A stretch of 64,000 bases of DNA from assembly GCA_039111635.1 (NCBI GenBank), contig JBCAQO010000007.1, positions 2,046,001 through 2,110,000 on the forward strand. The letters run 5' to 3'. The notes below the pieces were generated by a model, which had not been told where the DNA came from, made no database searches, and was given only the letters and a program-made list of their open reading frames with translations. Positions 34,547 through 46,621 of this stretch are shown one piece after another. Within the stretch, counting starts at the first letter, position 1. Each line of letters begins with the position of its first letter. The DNA comes from Heterobasidion occidentale (lineage: Eukaryota; Basidiomycota; Agaricomycetes; Russulales; Bondarzewiaceae). Position numbers and translations under genes: made by a program.

Positions 34547-36700
34547 GATGTTGGTGTAGGCTTTTGCAATAAGGCAAATGGCGAGAGTGACGAGTGCGCA
34601 AACGAACACTGAGCAGGAGATGGAGAAGTTCACTGGTTTGCTCGCAGTCGAGGCGATGGTGGATGCAGGCATGTCGATAACCGGCACAATCCGGCACGCA
34701 CAGTCGCGGAGTCTCAATCTAGCTTGCTGTCATTTGCTTATATTCGTTGCTTTTCTTTTTCGACCTCGCCGTCTTCAACCTGGCCCGACGCCGCCTAGCG
34801 TTTCTCTCAATCTTGAAGGCGGTAGCTTGGTCCTACTTTCTCCAATGTCATCATGCTTCCTTGGGTTGTGTCAAGGTCGTCATGGATCTCTGTGCTCGCT
34901 CGGACGTGGCATTGACAGGCGTTGAGTTCACCCTCTTCTCGAGTGTCTGTATCTCGTGAAACTTTTGTTTTCTGAAATTCGATGTGTCTTTTTTGGAATT
35001 GTCAAACTTTTTCGTGCAACCTATGAACTTTCATCTGCAATGCAAAGGTGACATCGGCCCGTATTCGACGATATCAAGACGACATTCAGGAAGCTTTGCC
35101 TCTTCTTTGCTTCTATGCCTTCCTCGGGAACAACTACACACCCCGAATCTGCTATGGGAATTCAGAGTGCTCTGGGCCTTGATCAAGTCCTCCTCACAGC
35201 TTGACATTCACAAGCTAGAGCTGGTGGCCTGTGAAATATCCTGTCGGGCCTGAAATGTCCCTTCGGTGGAACCGTTCGAGTCTATTTGTGTTCAGTCTCC
35301 CTCCGATAGCGTCCGAACATAACTTGATTCTTCTAGCTAGACATGATGCATGCACGAACTTCGCATCTCGCCCTCTGCCGCCAATCTTCTTTACTCCATA
35401 CATTCTCCGTCCGGCATCCGACGACAGATCACTATTCAAGTATATTGCTTCACACGACAGGCTAGGCTAGAACCGGGGCTTTTGGCAGGAGTTTTATCGG
35501 TGTGTCGTTCCGTATTACTACTTGCTAGCGTGTTGTTAATCTGTTATCTATACCCCTTCGCGCTTTCATCTGCGCTTCACATCGCTCTCGGGCTTTCTTA
35601 GATGGTTCATTCATTTCCAATTCTACGGTAACTTACGGCCTGTCGACTTCGCTCTCGCTACTTATATCTGAACCTTGTCTTGTCGGACGGTTGGCCAGGT
35701 ACGCTTCGAAGATGTTCTTCCGTACATTCATCACCGCTTCGCCTCTCAGGATCTATCAAATACTGTTTCTTTCATTTGCGTTGACCGGACAAGCCGGCGT
35801 CAAAAAATCGACTTGTCGCGTTATTGCCTGACTGGCGAAGCCTGCGCGCTGCATTGCAACGCCGACCGCGGCACCCTCGGCGGCTTTATTGCTCATTTCT
35901 CTGATCATCTCCATCAAATGGTGTCAAGCCAGGTTTCTCATCTGGATTGTAACCTTATTCCTACCGGCATGACTCGACCTTCTTGATATGGACGGCCTCA
36001 TTACGTCCATCGGGCCATTAGGATAAGCAACGTCTTACTTGTTTAACCAGCTTGATGACAACACATCGAGTGTATGTAATTATTCGTGCGCCTATGTTAA
36101 GGCAGGAGTGGTGGCTTACTGATGATATAGATACTTTACAGGCTTTTGGTCCTCCTAATCACAAATGCAGACTCTAGTCTATCGTCACAATATTGCAGGG
36201 TCGGTCTCATGAGCTGACTGTTGCTAATTACGATCATTTCTCGTTGTTGATAGGTACCTATCTTTGACCTAAACAAGTTTGAGTCGCTCGAGCTCAACAT
36301 TCTTCGTAGGTCCACCTTTATGGAAGGGGAAACTCTGGTCACGTCGGCTCCTCAATGTACACGTTCATGTGGGTCCCCACCGGACTCCGTTTGATCCGGG
36401 TTCTCCACTCCTTTCCCCGAATGTTCTCCGACATCGTAGGTGTATGCGACATCAAACCCATGTACAATGGTCGTTCTGATCTATCACAAAAGGTCGAACC
36501 GCCAATCCCGGCATACGGGTTCTATTTCCAGTATCCGCACTGACAAAATGGTGAGTAGATAGCCTGCTTGCCTCAGTTTTACCTCAACATCCTTGCGCAG
36601 CAAAGATGCTGATGCTCTCACCATGAGAAAACCGTTCCCACACGCTAGCCCGGTATCGCCTTAGAGCAGGCATTTACCACCACGATTGCATGCGATGCAT
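34547..36700. other. Gene-poor stretch with possible F-box/LRR remnants
   Basis: Several plus-strand fragments look weakly like the leucine-rich tails of F-box proteins, for example ALIKSSSQLDIHKLELVAC near 35,180-35,240 and IRVLHSFPRMFSDIVG near 36,380-36,450. Stops and frame changes separate them, no F-box is seen, and no set of introns joins them. I treat this as a possible decayed gene. Confidence 0.3.
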
Positions 36701-39700
36701 GATGACGAATCGACGACGCCCCTCATCTCTTCTCGGGCATCTCCCCTCTTCGTGCTCCCAACGCCCCTCGATCTTCCTGAGGCGCGTTTCGCACCTTCCC
36801 CTCGGGTCCGGATCCGGCGATAGGTGAGAAACTCTGCCTGGTTACCATTTCCGGCCTTCAGGTCTGAAGCAATAATCGGCTTTCTGCGCGAGACCATGTG
36901 CACGCAGAAGTCAAGCAGTTCACGATTCGAGTCCATCAGGTTCAAGTCTTCCATACTCACGCCTCCCATCGCTCCTGACGTCTTGCTGGCTTATTTTTAA
37001 AACATGCGCATCACGCCCTGCGAACTGACACGTCGTGTCATCTGTGGCATGTTGGCCGCATGCCATGAACCCTGCACATGAATCTGATACCAGAACATCC
37101 AGACAAACATGCACTTCGAGGCTATAGATCGCAATCAACCCATTACTGTGGAGTTCCGTGTCACAACGCGAATGCGAGCCACGATACATGAATTCGTCAC
37201 GCGTCGATGGGCGTCATCCCGTACCGAGCTCGCATGCAACCTTCTTTGATAGGATCCCGCCTTCGCGCCGGTGCGCTCTTTCCCCATCAGTCCACATACA
37301 TGCGGACATGCAGTCCCTGCGACGATTTGGTAGCGCTGGATCTATGAGAAAGGAAGGCGGGCTGCTGATTATCACCGTCACCACAGGCACTCCTGATTTC
37401 CCTGCCAGGCCTCCGATTTGGCTGAGCGGCGAAACTGCGCACACATCTGGCACAGGTCCACCCGTACAGGTGAGTCTGATCCTCACACAAGCCGCACAGC
37501 CAGATCAAATCCGTCCATGTATAACCTCGTGATAATGTTCCCTCCAGCACGGCCATATTTGCATACAATGACACGTTTACGTGTCGTCTTGCGAGCCAGA
37601 CCTACTGGGGAAACAACGCACCACGAAACGGTGTGCACACTCTGTTTCTTCTATTGGTACCGCAGATCTTCATATCATCCCTGCAGACGAGTCGAACTGG
37701 CCAAGGCCGCAGCGCAGCAGGGTGTTCTATGAATTCGCCGATGTTTCGTACCGATCTTTGTAACAGTCGTAGGTAAGCCTTACACCCATCTAGGCACCGC
37801 ATGCTCTTCCAGGCTCTTCTTTGCCCTTCCTTACCTTACTCTCGGGGATAGATGACATCTGTCGCCTGTGTGATCTTGATCCGACTTCGATCTCGCAAAC
37901 GTTCTGACTTCCAAACGTCTTCGCTCTACCTCCGAATCGTCTCCATCTCCCATCGCGATAACCGTGGGCATCTGGATGTATTCTGATTGGCTCGAGCAGC
38001 CCAGCTTTAACAGTTTACCCCATCAACGGCCCGCTCTACGCACAGCCTCGCAGAGAACCCGAGTGTGCCGATGACACCAGATATGTATTACTCTCTATTA
38101 TCTCTTCGATATTGTATTGCCAATGCCAACGTCAGCGCTTGGAACTAAGTATACGAAGACATAAAGTCCGCACGACGTTCACCGAACACAACGGGAACTG
38201 GGGCCGAGCTTCTTGGTCGATCCCCTTTTCCCTTCGCAACCCGTCGCTGGGCTGCAGCGATGTCACTCGATACAGGCGTGCGCTTTCGCCAGCCCGACGA
38301 CGACGCCCTGAAAGGAACGACGAGAGTCGACACTTCCTGCCCGCGGTCGCGATTTGACGTGCTGACAGACAGGCACAGTGCGCTCTTCTGCGTCGCGGAG
38401 CCCCTGGAAGACACATGCGCGCATTGCATAACAGAACGCAGCGAGAAGATCTGCATTGTACGTATACCGCCTTTACCCAATGTCATCGAAAAGTCTAATC
38501 ACGGTGCATTCGATACCCCGATCATACTCTGCTCCAAGTCAGTATAGCGTGCTTCTAGGCTTGGTGGAAGACCGCCCGTGATACTGCTCTCTAGGGACCG
38601 GCCAGCGACGCCCTCTCGGCTCCCGAGCATATCATCAAGAAGAGAAGAGGCCCTGATCCTCGCAATACATTCGCGCTACATCAGGGCACAGTAATTCAGT
38701 CGAAACGAAGAGGCCGCTGCCTACGTGACCTGCACGCGCGCGACTCCTTCCAACGACCGCACGTCCCATGACACACGCGCGCACATACGTGTCGCCGAAG
38801 CAGAGCCTCGGGGTGGGACGCGATGCCATATCGCGCGTCTGTGCTCCATCTCCAGCGCTCTGTCTTGCATCACGCTCGACGGGCTTCGGGTTCGGTCATC
38901 GACTCGGGTGCGAGCGTGCAGTCAGGTGCGTGTCCCGCGTACATAACTGTCGTCACTATTTTCTCGAGCTTCTCCCAAAGTTGTATCCCAAGCGCGGAAT
39001 GGTGCTACCTGTCTCGCCGCGGCCGGGGATAAAGCTTGTGGGTCCATGTATGCACACCCCGCACCAACCGCATCAGGGAAGGGCGGTGACGCGTGCTGGC
39101 GCCCATGTACCTTCATGCCCATATTGCGTCCCAAAAGTTCCCGCGCGGAGCTCTCGCCCACCGCGGCGCCGCGGCAACCCGGCCGCTACTGACCACAATC
39201 CTCAGCTAGATTGCCGAACTCTGTGGGAGCGCGAGCCCACAGGTCGTCTGCCAGGGAACGGCGGATTGTATTAGATCAAGCAGATCGCTTGCGTATACAG
39301 TCGCATCTAGGTCTAGGTGTAGGCTGCGTCGTCTGCCGCGCATGCCGCTGTAGGGATTGGCGCGCTGCGCGCGATCATTTGATCCCACTGTCTCCACCAT
39401 CTGGGAGCACTGGCTGTCGTCGTCCGCGTCTCATTGGGTTGATAGGCAGCACGCAGCGTGCGTATTTATGGAGGACCGGGAGCCCCAGTCGGACGCGTGA
39501 CGTCTGCGGCCCAACGTTACTCTGCTCCATTGACACTGGGCGCCCAACTTCAAAATGCTCCCAAGGCCCTTCCTACTCGGGGCCTCGGTGGCGCGTTCCG
39601 ACAGTGACATGATGATCATGTTGCTCCCACGTCGACGCTCATCACGCAAACCGTCATCTGTCACGCTTGTTTTGCCTATTAGCACCCATCTTTGCCTGCT

Positions 39701-41350
39701 AGCACCTGTCCTCGGGGCTGGGCGTCCAACGAGAACAGCGACTACGTAGGGCATCGCACAGTCTGACATGTCTGATCTCGCGCGGCGCCGGTCTATCTGG
39801 CTGCCTGATGCCCTCCCACGTACGAAAATGAATAGCGCGGTCGATTGACAGGACGGAAGGGTGGCCACCGCTGCTCCGGTCCGCCGAGAAGACATCGGTG
39901 TGGCTTCCTAGTACTCGCTCGCGTACGATACTCATAGCGCTCGATGTCATCGCGCACAAATTACCTGCGATCGATCCACGCTGGTCGTACAGGCATAACA
40001 ACACCGAGCTACACGTGCACGTCGCCTAGCGCGCGGTACACTCTCGCCGCACAACAAGCAGCGCGACAATACGTACTAGCAGGGAGCGGGCTTACTTCCG
40101 AGCTGGCAGCGCGTACGCATTAGGCTCGACTGCACCCCCGTCTCCGTCTCATTTGCATTTTTCCTCCCTAGGGCGGTCGGCGCGCACCAAGCGCCGGCCG
40201 AGCGGACGGAGATGCTCGCGGGTCACCGCGTCGTGAATTTTACAATTCGTCTCCGCCAGAGGCCCACGTACTCGGTCTCTCTTCTTTTGTCTTTCGTGCT
40301 GCTCTAGTCGGGGAGTCCCGTCGTGCTTCGGCCGCCCCACGTTCCCGCAGAGGTAATGCAAAGTCCCAAAGCGCCGCCGCTCGCCGTTGCTTGCCCTTAT
40401 TTTCGCGCCCTTATTTTCGCGCACTGAGTTCTGAGTACCGAGCCTGCGAGCAGAGCCCCTGCCAAAGCCCTTCCGGCTGAACGATCTCGCGCACGCTCTG
40501 CAGATCTGAAACCCGAGCGCGTCTCACCCGTCAATATCATAACACATAACATAACATATGTAACACATAACTCGACAACCACTTGACATTGCGTTGCATC
40601 GCGTCGCGGCGGGCCGTTACATGGTTGTTCGATGTCCCACCGCAATTCGAAATGCGCGAGCGAGCGAATGATGGCCGCCCTGAGGATCATCAGATCCGGG
40701 TCGCGCGATGCTTCATGCATCAAGTGGCGAACAAAGAACCTGCCCGATCGCGCCTAGCAGCCGCCGTCTCCGTCCTCTGCACCTGCAGAAACGCACGCTG
40801 CGTGTCCGTTCCGTACTATTCCAAGGCAGACCCCGAGTCGGCACTGCACACTAGTTAGCACATCGCCTCCTGTCTCCTGCGTCGACGCGTGGACGTCCTT
40901 GTTCCGCAACCGGCCACTGCTTAGTGGTACTTGGCCAATCTTCGCCTTGCCGTATAGTATCACTGTATCCAAGGAGCCCAGCGCAGCCTAGCATTCGCCA
41001 TATGCAATACATGCGGGCACGCAGCGAGCTAGCGACGACCGGACGACGACAGACGACGACAGACCTTCGAATGCCGGCGGCCGAACCTTGGCAATGCGAT
41101 CTCAATCTGCTTCCGTGCGCGCATGTGCATGCTGCATGCTGCATGAGCACCTATGTGCACCGGCCATCGTCGCGTCGAGCATCCAGAAAGGGGAAAACAC
41201 AGCAGAAAACAAGCGCGCGAGAGACCCAACCTAGCACCAGAGGCGAGTCCAGAGCCCGTCGTTCCGCGCCTAATAACCTAATAAGTGCTTGAGCCTCGCG
41301 CACCACCGCGTCTCGCGAGCCCAACCCACAACCTTCCCGTCGCGCGCCAC

Positions 41351-41400
41351 GACCTGACGAGACCTGGCTTGACCTGGCTTGACCTGGCTCAACCTAACGA
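41351..41400. repeat. Imperfect 10-bp tandem repeat
   Basis: Five consecutive decamers follow the pattern GACCTGGCTT with one to three changes each. A GGGAT-rich stretch follows at 41,450-41,490. Confidence 0.8.
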
Positions 41401-41886
41401 GACGAGACGGGGCCAAGTCTCAACTCATCGTTATCAAGATTCAAGATAGGATGGGCGGTATGGGATGGGATGGGCAGGATGGAATGGGTCGCACCCGGCC
41501 CGCACACCGACACGCCGCCCGGCAACTGCCCGGCACTATTCCACCGGCCCGCCCGATCATGATCGCCCGCACACAGCCGCCCACAGCCGCCCACCCACAG
41601 CAGCCGCACATAGCCGCACATCTCCATCAGCGCCACCCTGCGCCACCACCATCGTCCCCACTGGCCACCACCGCTGGCCACCATCACCGCCAGCCACCGC
41701 TGAATCCCTGCATCACGCGTCTCGGCCTCACCTTCCCTCACCCAAATTCTCCAACATCAGCACTACTTCGTTCGCGCATTCGCAGGGGGCAGCTGCATCG
41801 CGTCGATAGCGTCGTGTCGCGTCGTGTCGTGGTATATATATATGCAAGCAAGCAAGCAGCACTAAACTACGTGTATACTTTATATA

Positions 41887-41943
41887 CGTACAGTTGTGTG
41901 TGTTATGCGTGTTATGTGTGTTATGTGTGTGTGTTGTGTGTGG
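41887..41943. repeat. TG-rich microsatellite
   Basis: A run of GTGTTATGTGTG-type units follows a short ATATATAT and GCAAGCAAGCAAGC stretch at 41,830-41,860. It lies about 600 bp downstream of the stop of the Pro/Gln-rich gene. Confidence 0.75.
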
Positions 41944-42541
41944 TACCCCAAGGCGAGTCGATGTGGGCGAGCGGGTGAATGGGACACGTGCTCGGAGGTG
42001 CGAGGTGGTTTAAGAGACAAGGGAGAGAGGTGTGTGTGCGAGGAGAGAGATGATACAGCAGGTTTGGCGCGGGCGTGAACACGGGCGTCGAATACGACGA
42101 CATGAGAAGGTACGAGGCCGAGAAAAGTCGGGACTGGGGGTAGGACGACAAATAAAACGCCCCGATCCCGATCCCGATGCGAGAGAGAGAAGGCAAACGA
42201 TGCGAAGCGGCGAGACGGAGGGAAACAGACACGAACAGGCACAGAGACGCAGAAACGCAGAGACGAGACAATGGACAGCAAATGGCAGTAGTAATGGTAG
42301 TGAGTAAGCGGGTAAGCAAGACGACAGACGGCGGGCGGGATAAGGACACAGATGGCGAGACGGGTGTAAGTACAGACACGGGACAGGAACGGAAAGCGCG
42401 ACAAATCTAGGCGGTGATGGATGATACGAGAGAAACGAGAGGAAAGAAATGGGACAGTGGCAGGGGCGGGGGCGCGCGTGCATGTGTTGCGCGCGCCGGC
42501 CGAGGGGGGCGGGGCGTCGCGTGGGGCGGGGCGGGAGAGTA

Positions 42542-43467
42542 TCACGCCTTGACGACGACGCGCTTTGTGTGTTTGCCCGCGCGCCGCCGCTCGGCGTACG
42601 GCATCGGGCGGCGCCACGCCTCGTCGGGCTCGCCCATCGCCTCGTCCGCGCGACAGTCGTTCTAGGGTCGGAAAAATCGTGCGTCAGCCGCGGCTCGGTT
42701 TATCGTGCGCGTAGGGGCACTCACTGGGGGCGGGGGCGCGTCGTGCATCGCCATGTGGGGTAGCCCGGGGGCGAGTGCATGCCGCGCTGCTGCGAGTGGG
42801 GATGGGGCGGGGGCGGGGGCGGCGGGGGCATCGCGTCTGGATGGGAGCGGAGCGGATATGGGGGCTGCTGGGGGTGCATCTGGGCGGACTGCTGATGCTG
42901 CTGCTGATGAGATTGCGAGTGTTGTGGTTGTTGCTGCTGTTGCTGCTGGGATGGCGGAGGGGGAGGCGGCATGGAGTGGTACTGCGGGGAGTATGGGGAC
43001 CGCGAGGGACGCTCAAAGTCCGAGTCGATGCGGAGGCGGACGACCTCCTTCCCCGGGAGGGCGAAGAACGCGCGTTCCTGGTGGTAAAAGTAGACGCTGG
43101 TGGGACCGGGCTTGAGGAGGGAGTAGCGGTCTGGCGGGGCGGGGGGAAGAGGCGCATGAGCTCGTGGCCCGTGGGCGGGGGCGGGTAGTTGCGCGGCGCG
43201 GGGGTGGGCGGAGACGTCGAGGTCTATGAGGGGGGTGGGCGGAGGTCAGCGGGAAGAGAACGAGACTGATACGCGATGTGGCATACTTGGAAGATTGCTC
43301 GGGGAGATGGGGCGGGGATGGTGGGCGGCGGAGGCGGAGGGGGACGGGTGCTGGATGGGGGGGAGGTGTGCGGGGGGCGGGGTGGAGTCGTAGTTGTTGT
43401 ATGGGTCTGGGCGGTGGGGGTGGTCGGGGGACGGGACAGCGACGGGGCGGAGGTTGTACTGGTGCAT
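42542..43467 (-). pseudogene. Pro/Gln-rich conserved protein gene, frame broken at homopolymers
   Basis: ATG 43467 starts MHQYNLRPVAVPSPDHP in exon 1 (to 43287). Exon 2 (43223-42725) and exon 3 (42661-42542) follow introns of 63 bp each. Conserved-looking parts are NYPPPPTGHELMRLFPP, KPGPTSVYFYHQERAFFALPG with KEVVRLRID, a poly-Gln/Pro tract, and the end DEAWRRPMPYAERRRAGK with HTKRVVVKA. These parts lie in different frames. The shifts fall at a run of six C (43141-43146 on the plus strand as G) and a run of four C (42757-42760); one base added at each would restore the frame. A third shift in exon 1 is likely. I believe the family is conserved in basidiomycetes, but I know no function; the basic tail suggests a nuclear protein. 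Homopolymer miscalls are the simplest cause. Confidence 0.55.
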
Positions 43468-45100
43468 GGTGGAGGACGGTGGATGAGCTAGTGGGAGAGA
43501 TGACGGGGGTCGGTCGGGGGGGTGCTTTATAGGGCAGGGGCCAGGGCCGTCGCCTCGTGCCGCCAGATCGCTCGCTGCGATCTCCATCCAGCCATGCCAT
43601 GACAGAAAACGCTCATATACGGAAGCTGCCCCTCAGTAGCCCCGCCCCGCACCCCGGCACCCGGCCGCACCTGTCGAGGGTCGTTCCGTACCTATCGGCC
43701 ACTTCATACCGAATCCGGACACGCGTCTGCCTTTCCGATCCCTCCTGCTGCTGCTTCGCGCCTTCCCACTGCCTTCCCCCGCTTCTGCTTCCCTCCCCCT
43801 TCTCCTCTCGGCCCTCTCCGGCGAACCTCCCCGATCCAGTCCGCGAGTCCAGTCCCCTGCACGAGCGTACCGAACTCGTCCCGAGCACCGCTCCACGGCC
43901 CCAGCACCGGCAAAATGAACCCCGTCCAAACAACGCATCCTCACATGCCATATCGGGCACCCACCCGCACCCGTACCCGCTGCTCCCATCTGCCATCATC
44001 TGCCCCCATCTCGCTTCTGCTCCCGCGCCGCGTCCGCCCGCCCGCGAGCTCGGGACTGCGTAGGAGCTGCCCTGCCTGCCTACCGTACCATACGTACGTA
44101 CGTACGCGATGTCACGATCACCATCACGGCTCGACCACATCTCCGAGCCCGTCCTTCGTGTGATTCTTGCATTCCTGATTCCTGATTCATGATTCATGAT
44201 GGCGCCGTCCGCGTTTTGCGACCCCTCGCGTCGCGTACTCGCAACAGCTCGCAACACCCCCCCCCGTCCCGCCGCATCTCCATCACCGCCATCACCACCA
44301 GCACCATCAGTATCATCACGCATCAATCTTCCACAGCCGCTTCGCCATCTCGATCTTCGTTCACCCTCGCTTCGCCGCTTTGTTCACCGATCGCTTGGAA
44401 TATACCTACCGCGCCGCCGCCGCTGCCGCCTCCGAATCCGAATCCGATCGCAATATGGAGAACCTGCGAAACGGAGCTAGTGTTTCAATTGTCCATCCCG
44501 TGCTTCTTTTTTGTTTTGGCTTTTTGTTCTTTTGTTCATCTCGTGCAGTGACCCACGTCGCGGATCTCGAGATCCCCGACATGGCCTCATGCTCTCGCGG
44601 GAGCCGGGCTCGCGTCGGACCCTCTCGACCCTGCTCCGCAATGGTGAGCGTATCCATCATCCGTCCGTCTCGAACCTCCACGCCCACACAAATCTGAATT
44701 TACCCGGCATTGTGGGACGTCCCAAATGCAACGGCGGCGGCGGCGGCGGCGGCGACGGCGGTATATCGTCAACAGGCGGCTGCTAGCGTAAACGCGTGCC
44801 GTACTCACCACGATGGCAATGAGACACGACACGACGTGTCATGTCTCATAGCGCCAGACGCACCTCGGTGTTGCGTGCGCATGGCGAGGATAGGACAGGA
44901 CAGACGGCGGGCACGCCGGACGTCAAGATCTGCCAAGATCTGCCTCTGCCCGGCGTTATTGGTGTTGTTCAGCGACGCGGTTGTCGGAGCGCGTGGGCGG
45001 CGAGAGGGGGCAAGTGCCGTCGGTGCGTATGTACGACACGACGCGACACGGCATGGCAGAGACGCGGCGCGACGGGACAGGACACGGTGGGGGCATGGCA

Positions 45101-45160
45101 TGGTGTGGCGTGGCGTGGCGTGGCGTGGCGTGGCGTGGCGTGGCGTGGCATGGCGTGGCA
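45101..45160. repeat. Pentanucleotide minisatellite (TGGCG)n
   Basis: Twelve contiguous five-base units follow the pattern TGGCG, with TGGTG at the first unit and TGGCA at two later units. Related GGCATGGCA units flank it on the left. Confidence 0.9.
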
Positions 45161-46550
45161 TGACACGAAACGACAGGGACACGACAGACGCGACAGGAGG
45201 CTCGCACGGAACACGCAGCAACTCGGGACCCCACGCCGGCGCGCAGCTCTCAGGCTGCAGCGGGCCCAGAGCGGGTCGCAGGTCGCGGGTCGCACAATTG
45301 CTGCACGATCGATGCCGTGAGCCTCCTTCCATCCATCCATCCGTGCTCGCATTCGCTTGCTCATACAGAGACGCGCGCGTCCCCGTTCTATGTTTGTGTC
45401 GACTCGGACGTCCGTTTTCACGCTATTTATAGCCCCCGACGTGTGGGACCGGGCCTCTGCTGGCATGGGTGCTTGCGGGCTTGCGTGTTGGTTTGGGTAC
45501 CATCACGGCATCTCGCCCGCCCTTCTCTTCTCTTCCCTCTTCTCCTCTTCCCTTCTTTGACTCTCGATCGCGCGCCCAACTAACCGACCGATCGACCCGA
45601 CGAAAGCCACGGCCGCCCTGTCCGCCCTCGTCTTCATTTTTTTCGGAAATCGACGCGACGAGCACGTAAGGGCGCACGCCTCGCCCTCACTTCCGCCCGT
45701 GCTTTCGCGCTTCCGTCGTGCGCGCGTGGCGCATTTTGCTTCCGCTCCGCGGCGCGCGCAGCACAGGGTATCAGGGCGTCAGGGCGCGGCACAAAAATGA
45801 TAAGACAGGACGGGGCGCAGCGGGCGGGCTGCATCTTTTCAGGGCACCGTGGCGCGGCAATGACATCAGGCTCGAGCACAGCAGCGTCCGATGCCTCGGT
45901 CTGGGCTTCAAAATTGCGGTCGGTGGATCGGCGTGTGTGTTCGTTCGTGCCTGTCACTCCGCAGGCTATTAGACGCGTGCAGCAGGATCTGGAGCCGACG
46001 CGGTGTTCCGTCGGGCGGGGCGGTGTCCTCGACATGTCGGCGCGGTGGGCACGTCGCTTTGCACCGCTCGTTGAGCTCATCCCGAGGTGAGTCTTAGTCG
46101 CGCGCTGGGGCGTTCTGCGGAATGCAAGATACGCTCAACTGGTCTTTTTTCGTTGTTGTTTGGGTGAGGGGGGAGGGCGATGAATATAGAGGCACAAAGA
46201 CCATAATGAGCACCCTGCTTGCCGCACGCGGTCTCCGTTTTCAGCCCCCCGGGGGTCGCTTCCACTGTTCCGAGACTCCAGAGCGAGAGCGCGTGCTGCA
46301 CAGCAGCAATGGTCCCACGAGCCCGAACAGGCGCCGGCGCACGATCGCGTTTCTGCTCTTTATAGCTCTTCGAGCTCTATCCTTGCATCGTTTCCGCCAC
46401 CGCCACCGCCGTCGCCGCATCCCTTGATCTCTGGCCCCCGATCTGCTCTTACGGCCGGAACATAGATCCCCGATCCCCCTCGAACACCGCTCCGCACGCG
46501 ACGCGCGCTCGAACTCGATACTCCCGGGACGTCGTGGGTGCGACGCGTCA

Positions 46551-46621
46551 GAATCGAATCGAATCGGACTGAATCGAATCGGATTGGATTGGATTAGGTA
46601 GGATTGGATTGGATTGGATTG
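46551..46621. repeat. Pentanucleotide repeats GAATC then GGATT
   Basis: A run of GAATC units switches to GGATT/GGATTG units over about 70 bp. The two pentamers differ by one position when read as GATTC/GGATT, so they may derive from one array. Confidence 0.8.

Larger units (their letters stand above)
36701..42541. other. Gene-poor, increasingly GC-rich stretch
   Basis: No frame here resembles a known protein. From about 38.6 kb onward the DNA becomes strongly GC- and CpG-rich, which by itself produces long meaningless open frames on both strands. It includes short tandem repeats noted separately. I cannot support any gene. Confidence 0.5.

Noticed and set aside
41880..42617. 245-codon minus-strand open frame downstream of the Pro/Gln-rich gene
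   Set aside because: It reads the real exon 3 in the wrong frame and then runs into simple repeats; low-complexity composition.
44710..45432. 240-codon open frame over the TGGCG array
   Set aside because: The array is translatable in several frames on both strands; composition reflects the repeat.
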